Positions 5,343 to 9,401 of a DNA stretch of 9,401 bases are shown here, one piece after another. Where the stretch lies: assembly GCA_963541805.1 (NCBI GenBank), contig CAUTVF010000036.1:1-9401 (forward strand). The letters run 5' to 3'. The translations under genes and the position numbers were made by a program. The notes beneath the pieces are model-generated. The model was not told where the DNA came from, did not search any database, and saw only the letters and a list, made by a program, of their open reading frames with translations. How positions within the stretch are numbered: position 1 is the first letter of the stretch; each line of letters starts with the position of its first letter. The stretch is from CAUTVF01 sp963541805. GTDB taxonomy: Bacteria > Pseudomonadota > Alphaproteobacteria > Rs-D84 > CASDRH01.

Positions 5343-5714
5343 TTAATAATTTGAATCATCATCTCGACGACTTCGATTTCCGGCAGAAACCCTCAAATCA
5401 ATAATATGTTTTTCAATATTTGAAATCATATCCTTTATTGTATCAAGTTGCTGCATAATTTGCGACATATTTGCGGAATTTACTGCTTGAGCAGCATCTG
5501 TCGAAGATTTTGTAACAATTACCATTTCTCCGACTTTTCCAGTTAAATCCGCCATTTTATTGTCTGATTTATTTTTAAAAATCAGCATTGTGAATAAACC
5601 CAAAATAACTAAAAACAAAACTCCGGTTATTCCGAGAGTTTCAAAATTCTTTGCGGCATTTACCGCAGTATCAACAGAATTTACGGAGCTCGGAACAGTT
5701 ATTTGATTTTCCAT
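5343..5714 (-). CDS. Single-span membrane protein, possible holin
   Basis: This is a 123-residue protein with a polar N-terminal segment, one hydrophobic span at about residues 28-46 (LGITGVLFLVILGLFTMLIF) and a long C-terminal region that is helical and coiled-coil-like (MSQIMQQLDTIKDMISNIEK), ending in a charged tail (RSRRDDDSNY). The topology fits a holin or other lysis membrane protein, and it directly follows the spanin pair (17 nt). No endolysin is seen nearby, so holin is a guess from context; a tail-associated membrane protein is an alternative. The SD (AAAAGTGA) is moderate. Confidence 0.6.
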   Translation of the reverse strand: MENQITVPSSVNSVDTAVNAAKNFETLGITGVLFLVILGLFTMLIFKNKSDNKMADLTGKVGEMVIVTKSSTDAAQAVNSANMSQIMQQLDTIKDMISNIEKHIIDLRVSAGNRSRRDDDSNY

Positions 5715-5731
5715 TTAATCACTTTTAAATA

Positions 5732-6031
5732 TTATTTAAATCTATTTATTAGATCATCATTTTTCTGATTTCTAATTTTAATTTTATCAAGCTTTGTTTT
5801 ACATTCATTATAGCCTTTAGCTAAATTTCGAAAAGATTCTAAAATATTTTCATTGGTGTCGAAATTTGGCTTCGAAATCGGATTTAAAGTAAAATCAGAT
5901 TTTTGGCTATATTGATATCCATTTATTTGGCATTTATAAACAACCGGAACCTTAGTGTTTTGAGATTTCATACTCATTCCACAACCGGTCAAGCTCAATA
6001 GACAAGCCAACACTGGTATTAGAATCCTCAT
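5732..6031 (-). CDS. Outer-membrane spanin lipoprotein (o-spanin, Rz1-like)
   Basis: This is a lipoprotein of 99 residues: MRILIPVLACLLSLTGC is a short signal peptide ending in the lipobox LTGC, so Cys17 is the lipidated residue. The mature part is soluble and polar, with a helical C-terminal half. The start has AAGGAC at good spacing and lies inside the end of the preceding gene, overlapping it by 80 nt in another frame. Inner-membrane coiled-coil protein followed by an overlapping lipoprotein is the standard spanin architecture, which joins the two membranes and disrupts the outer one at lysis. Spanins vary too much to name by sequence; the assignment rests on topology and gene layout. It implies a Gram-negative host. 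Confidence 0.8.
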   Translation of the reverse strand: MRILIPVLACLLSLTGCGMSMKSQNTKVPVVYKCQINGYQYSQKSDFTLNPISKPNFDTNENILESFRNLAKGYNECKTKLDKIKIRNQKNDDLINRFK

Positions 6032-6326
6032 TTAAATTGTCCTTAATTTCTTCAATATTTTTAATTTTTACCGTAGTTGCTTTTTTTGCACCTTTGGCTG
6101 CTTTATTAGCAAGTGCGGCATTATCATTAGCAATTGTTGTTATCTCAAGTAATAAAACTTGTAATTTTTCAATATTTTTATTAAGAGTTTCAATTGTCTC
6201 TTTTTGATTATTAATTGTTGCTTCCATTTCAGCACTATATTTATGGAGTTCAAAATAGAAAAATCCAAATAAAATAATTGAAAATGTCAATATTATAAAT
6301 AATAAATTACGCATCAATTTTGACAT
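5952..6326 (-). CDS. Inner-membrane spanin (i-spanin, Rz-like)
   Basis: From ATG 6326 (SD AAGGAA) the protein is 124 residues: a short basic N-terminus (MSKLMRN), one membrane span at about 6-25 (LLFIILTFSIILFGFFYFEL), then a periplasmic coiled coil (MEATINNQKETIETLNKNIE and LQVLLLEI) with an Ala-rich middle and a C-terminal helix (LSIELDRLWNEYEISKH). This N-in/C-out, coiled-coil form is the i-spanin pattern, and the o-spanin gene starts inside its end. An in-frame ATG at 6356 would add ten residues but lacks the SD. The gene overlaps the 52-residue membrane protein upstream by 20 nt. Confidence 0.8.
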   Translation of the reverse strand: MSKLMRNLLFIILTFSIILFGFFYFELHKYSAEMEATINNQKETIETLNKNIEKLQVLLLEITTIANDNAALANKAAKGAKKATTVKIKNIEEIKDNLNEDSNTSVGLSIELDRLWNEYEISKH

Positions 6327-6465
6327 TTGAAATTCCTTTTTTAATTGATGAATCAATAAATTTTATAATTTCATCACTTTTTTTATAAATTTTCAAATCA
6401 GCGGATAAAATTAAAATCATAAAAGTTAGAAATCCAAAAATTAATAAAATTATCATATTTACCAT
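6307..6465 (-). CDS. Small membrane protein between fibre and spanin genes (52 aa)
   Basis: This short gene reads MVNMIILLIFGFLTFMILIL, one hydrophobic span at the N-terminus, then a charged helical tail (KIYKKSDEIIKFIDSSIKK). The ATG at 6465 overlaps the last codon and stop of the fibre gene (ATGGTAA), and a second in-frame ATG lies at 6456; neither has a clear SD, so translational coupling would be needed. The end overlaps the i-spanin start by 20 nt. The tight packing on both sides and the hydrophobic pattern argue it is real. Next to spanins, a small holin or antiholin is possible but unproven. Confidence 0.55.
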   Translation of the reverse strand: MVNMIILLIFGFLTFMILILSADLKIYKKSDEIIKFIDSSIKKGISNVKIDA

Positions 6466-7640
6466 AAATCGTCTAGTTTAATTTCCGCATCCGCTTCGAT
6501 AAAATCATCACCATTGCATTCAAATACTGGGCGATATGGAACACTTGCATTTGATCCATCGTCTACAACAATTGTGCAACCATTAACTGTCTTTTTAATT
6601 TCGGTTAAATTTGAAATTGGAGTATTAAGTCTATTAACTCCAGTGACTCTCCAAGTTATATTATTTTTAATTATATTTAATTTTGGTTCATTAATTTTTT
6701 CAACTTTAAACGGAAGTGAAAACATAACTTTATTTTTTGCTTCCTCGGTTCCTGCTGCAAATGCTCCTACTTTTTCGTAATATTGTAAGCAGGCATTTCG
6801 ATCAGCTTCATATGATCCGCCATACGGACACCACGGAGTTGCAACATTTCCGCGCTCTAATTTAAATTTTCTTAAATAAATGGATTTATTATTTACTATT
6901 AATTTTCCAATATCAAATTTAAATAAAATACCAGTTAAATTATAATTTATTGGGTCTGTTTCTTTTTCTAAATATTTTTTAAATCTCGGAACTTTAAAAA
7001 CTATATGCTGATGCATTTTTGCTTCATTATTAAAATAAAATTGTTGTGTATATTTTGTCAATTCACTTATTTTTTTTCCATTTATATAAATATCAATAAC
7101 AACAGTCATATTAATTTTATTATTATCCGGGTTTGTTTTTTCGTCTTTAAAAAAACTCTCCGAACTAAATACGAGCTGTTCATCCTCTTCAAAACGATTT
7201 AAATTTGTAATAAATTGTGCAAATTGATGCGATGAATTTAAATTTCCATTAGTTGGATTTAAATATATTGCGTATTTGCCTTTTTCATCCAATTCTTTTA
7301 AAATTGTTTTTTCCTCATAATGGCCGCCGGCAATTATTGGGTAGTGCATCCAGCGGTCGCAGATAAAATCTACTTTTGCACTCGTGTCTTGTGTGTCAAC
7401 TATTTCTTTTCCGAGTGGACACCGATAAAAATTACTAAAATCAGAATTCATTAATAAATTAGGATTTATTGCATTATTTTCAATTTTCAAAATCGATTCT
7501 GATTTTTCTCCAGTTCCCAAATATATTCCACCATCCGGAACAATAGTTAATGCACCTTTTTGATTAACATCAGTTCCATTTACGTTTAAATCAAAATCTT
7601 CTTTTGTTTTTACATTTAATTTTATCGGACTTACTTCCAT
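6459..7640 (-). CDS. Tail fibre / receptor-binding protein
   Basis: This is a 393-residue protein with features of phage tail fibres. The N-terminal part has a GALTIVPDGGIYLGTG segment (29-44) typical of fibre shafts. Residues 60-100 (NPNLLMNSDFSNF, then FICDRWMHY) open a beta-sandwich module often found near fibre tips, and LRKFKLERGNVATPWCPYGG with EADRNACLQYYEKV (255-290) is the familiar 'KLE-G-ATP-(x)-Y...E...C..YY' motif joining that module to the C-terminal domain. The last 100 residues are probably the host-binding tip, usually the fastest-evolving part. It lies between the tail sheath stabiliser and the lysis genes. The SD is weak (AAAAAAGA). The role is inferred from motifs; the receptor is unknown. 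Confidence 0.75.
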   Translation of the reverse strand: MEVSPIKLNVKTKEDFDLNVNGTDVNQKGALTIVPDGGIYLGTGEKSESILKIENNAINPNLLMNSDFSNFYRCPLGKEIVDTQDTSAKVDFICDRWMHYPIIAGGHYEEKTILKELDEKGKYAIYLNPTNGNLNSSHQFAQFITNLNRFEEDEQLVFSSESFFKDEKTNPDNNKINMTVVIDIYINGKKISELTKYTQQFYFNNEAKMHQHIVFKVPRFKKYLEKETDPINYNLTGILFKFDIGKLIVNNKSIYLRKFKLERGNVATPWCPYGGSYEADRNACLQYYEKVGAFAAGTEEAKNKVMFSLPFKVEKINEPKLNIIKNNITWRVTGVNRLNTPISNLTEIKKTVNGCTIVVDDGSNASVPYRPVFECNGDDFIEADAEIKLDDLW

Positions 7641-7677
7641 TTCAAATCTTTTTTCTATTATTTATTAATTTAAAAAA

Positions 7678-8610
7678 TTATTGAATTTTAAGTTCAAAAA
7701 CATTTGACTCAACTAAATCAGTTTCCATTTTAACAGAAATCAAATCACCGGATTTAACGGTTTGATTTATTTTCAAAGTATGATATGGCAATTCAACTCC
7801 ATTTAAAAACCAAGTAAATTTAAATTTTATTAATTTTTCACAAGGACTATCATATATGCATTCAAGAGTATTTTTGCCAACTTTAATTCCGGTTATTTTT
7901 GCATAATAAAAATTATGAAATTTTGTATCCGTTTTTATATTATAATAATCGGAATTAACCCTTTTTGGATTTCCTTCACCATCCGGAGCAGACAAAAATA
8001 TTTGAATTTTTTCAATTAAATCAGCATCTCTTATAACCGGATATAAATTACCTCTTACATTTAAATCAAATGTAATTGTAACAATATTTGTTGAATATTG
8101 ATCTGTTGAGGCATCTTGTTGATCCACTGAAACGGATTCACAAGTTAAAATAACGGAAGTATAATCATTTCCTTCGATTGGCAATTCATAAATTTTCATA
8201 TTATATGAAGGATTAAAATATGTCATAACTTGCTCAATTATCATAGATGCTTCTGTCATTCCTCTTGCTTGAGCAATAACAGAAAAGCCGAAATCAGCAG
8301 GAATTGAATTATATTGATATGTTTTATTTTTGAATTTAAATTTTATAAATTTAGAATGTTCGCGCTGCCTATTAACTGTTAGTCCGGTAAATAACAAAAT
8401 CATTCTCGGTAAAACTTGTGTATTTCCATTAAAAATTTGATCATTTGAAAGGCCATTTAAAATTGTGGCTCTTTCTTGATTTGAATATTCAATTGGAATT
8501 GGCTGGTAGTGATATTCACCGGAACTTAATAGAACTCGAGTCTCAATATTATTAAATAAACTAAGCAATGCTCCAGTATAAGTCCTTATAGAATTATAAT
8601 GAAAAAACAT
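7678..8610 (-). CDS. 15: Tail sheath stabiliser and completion protein, gp15-like
   Basis: This protein resembles T4 gp15, which caps the tail tube and sheath and joins the tail to the head. The match is clearest at the N-terminus: MFFHYNSIRTYTGALLSLFN and LSSGEYHYQPIPIEYSNQER correspond to T4 gp15 YNSSFRRYATLMGDLFSNIQ and SGDKFIRVPITYASKE (from memory). The middle also fits: LPRMILLFTGL, then MIIEQVMTYFNPSYNMKIYE against the T4 segment around IVEQILPYFQPHFNTTMYE. The C-terminus beyond about residue 210 extends past the T4 pattern with a beta-rich, Ig-like-looking tail, so the protein is longer than T4 gp15 (310 versus 272). AAAGG precedes the ATG, and it follows gp26 by 18 nt. Confidence 0.9.
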   Translation of the reverse strand: MFFHYNSIRTYTGALLSLFNNIETRVLLSSGEYHYQPIPIEYSNQERATILNGLSNDQIFNGNTQVLPRMILLFTGLTVNRQREHSKFIKFKFKNKTYQYNSIPADFGFSVIAQARGMTEASMIIEQVMTYFNPSYNMKIYELPIEGNDYTSVILTCESVSVDQQDASTDQYSTNIVTITFDLNVRGNLYPVIRDADLIEKIQIFLSAPDGEGNPKRVNSDYYNIKTDTKFHNFYYAKITGIKVGKNTLECIYDSPCEKLIKFKFTWFLNGVELPYHTLKINQTVKSGDLISVKMETDLVESNVFELKIQ

Positions 8611-8628
8611 TTTTACCTTTATGTTTAT

Positions 8629-9306
8629 TTATCGTCTAAACCAAGTTTCTGGAATTATGTTTGGAATTTCATCAAATGAAATAGTATCAATTGCTCCACA
8701 TTTTGAACATTTGCAAGTAAAATCTTTGGAATTAATAACAAATCTCATTTTATCAAATTCCGTAAAAATTGAATCCATTGTAGAAATATCCAAATTTTCG
8801 AAAAATTCTTTAAGTTCATTGATTCCCAAACTTTCATTACCATTTAGAGATTTAATGTGATATAAGAAATCATCGAAATCCGGTTCATTTGAAGCTTCAA
8901 GTGTTTTGTTATATGCTTCAATATTTTTTACTTCTTGGAGCTCAATTACAATATTGTTAACATTAATTGTTTTGAATTCGCCGTATGAAGTTTTAAAAAG
9001 TTTATCGAGTTTAATTTCAACGGATTTTGAAATTCCACAATTTGGACAATTTTTATCAAATTTTATAATATTACCAACTGATTTAGCTCTTAACATTGCA
9101 AAAATATAGTCGAGCTCGTCTCTTGACAATGCATATGGCTCTGCCAAACAATCGAAAACTAAAATCTTTTGAGATACTTTTGCTGCCTCAAATTCATTTT
9201 TTGCATTTTTTAATGCTTCTTTTAGTGCAAATCTATCCCTTACTTTCCATTTGCGGATTTTAATAATTCTATTGCCGAGTTTAAAATCTTCGAATTCTTG
9301 ATTCAT
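8629..9306 (-). CDS. 26: Baseplate hub assembly protein, gp26-like
   Basis: This resembles the T4 gp26 family of baseplate hub proteins. The N-terminus carries the family's short beta start and KW.V.D pattern (IIKIRKWKVRDRFALKE), then a helical region ending in AMLRAKSVGN. Two cysteine clusters follow, CPNC (87-90) and CKCSKC (198-203), which together suggest a bound zinc, as in the T4 relative. Between them lies an acidic helical part (LNGNESLGINELKEFFENLD). The length of 225 is close to T4 gp26 (208). Its place just before gp15 suits a tail-assembly operon. The start follows AAAGG with somewhat long spacing, and a TATAAT lies 22 nt upstream. gp26 is the best fit, but another hub or baseplate chaperone is possible. 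Confidence 0.7.
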   Translation of the reverse strand: MNQEFEDFKLGNRIIKIRKWKVRDRFALKEALKNAKNEFEAAKVSQKILVFDCLAEPYALSRDELDYIFAMLRAKSVGNIIKFDKNCPNCGISKSVEIKLDKLFKTSYGEFKTINVNNIVIELQEVKNIEAYNKTLEASNEPDFDDFLYHIKSLNGNESLGINELKEFFENLDISTMDSIFTEFDKMRFVINSKDFTCKCSKCGAIDTISFDEIPNIIPETWFRR

Positions 9307-9327
9307 TTTAAAATGCCTTTTATTTTT

Positions 9328-9333
9328 ATTATA
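9328..9333 (-). promoter_or_regulatory. Candidate -10 box upstream of the gp26-like gene
   Basis: The minus strand reads AACATATAATAAAAATAAAAGG, putting TATAAT 22 nt before ATG 9306, the same layout as at 3209-3214. The 95 nt from here to the window edge is almost pure A/T with repeated TTATAATTTTT and shows no gene. Confidence 0.35.
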
Positions 9334-9401
9334 TGTTAATTTAGTTTAATTTTTTAATATTTAAAAATTATAATTTAAAAATTAAAAATAAAAAATTATA
9401 A

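Noticed and set aside
6514..9109. Plus-strand frames opposite the fibre, gp15 and gp26 genes
   Set aside because: They are low-complexity complements of real genes and lack start signals.

Overview
The window is a strongly AT-rich piece (roughly three quarters A+T by eye) of a tailed phage of the T4 superfamily. Several proteins match T4 proteins: topoisomerase large subunit gp39, topoisomerase subunit gp60, baseplate wedge gp25, tail-sheath stabiliser gp15 and baseplate hub protein gp26. Every convincing gene lies on the minus strand, so transcription runs from high to low coordinates. The host cannot be read from the sequence. Low-GC T4-like phages such as those of Campylobacter are one possibility.

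In transcription order, the right half (9306 to 4793) is late structural and lysis genes: gp26-like, gp15-like, a tail fibre or receptor-binding protein, a small membrane protein, an overlapping inner/outer spanin pair, a single-span membrane protein that may be the holin, a 60-residue protein and gp25. The middle (about 4800 to 3240) holds one unrecognised 255-residue gene between two diverged direct repeats. Each repeat begins with a short UUC-loop hairpin and T run behind the preceding gene, and ends in a promoter-like AT box followed by a nearly identical leader block. The left part holds two small unknown genes, then the type II topoisomerase large subunit in pieces: gp39 (ATPase half plus the Glu part of TOPRIM), a GIY-YIG homing endonuclease, and a gp60-like gene carrying the DxDxDG part of TOPRIM, cut by the window edge.

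The key observation is in the gp60-like gene. Its reading frame aligns with T4 gp60 up to D44 of the TOPRIM DxD motif and then hits TGA. It resumes 37 nt later in the +1 frame, at the exact residue expected (G, then NHICALVATF and on to RFNTPV). The gap has the hallmarks of T4 gene 60 translational bypassing: identical take-off and landing codons (GAC/GAC), a stop directly after take-off, a hairpin capped by cUUCGg that includes the stop, an SD-like AAGGA five bases before landing, and a preserved basic nascent-peptide segment (KKYKSQKCIRRS). Gap length, frame and codon pair all differ from T4 (50 nt, GGA/GGA), and the adjacent endonuclease is of a different family (GIY-YIG rather than the HNH MobA). 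I read this as a divergent programmed ribosome-bypass element in a homing cassette. It is inferred from sequence only.
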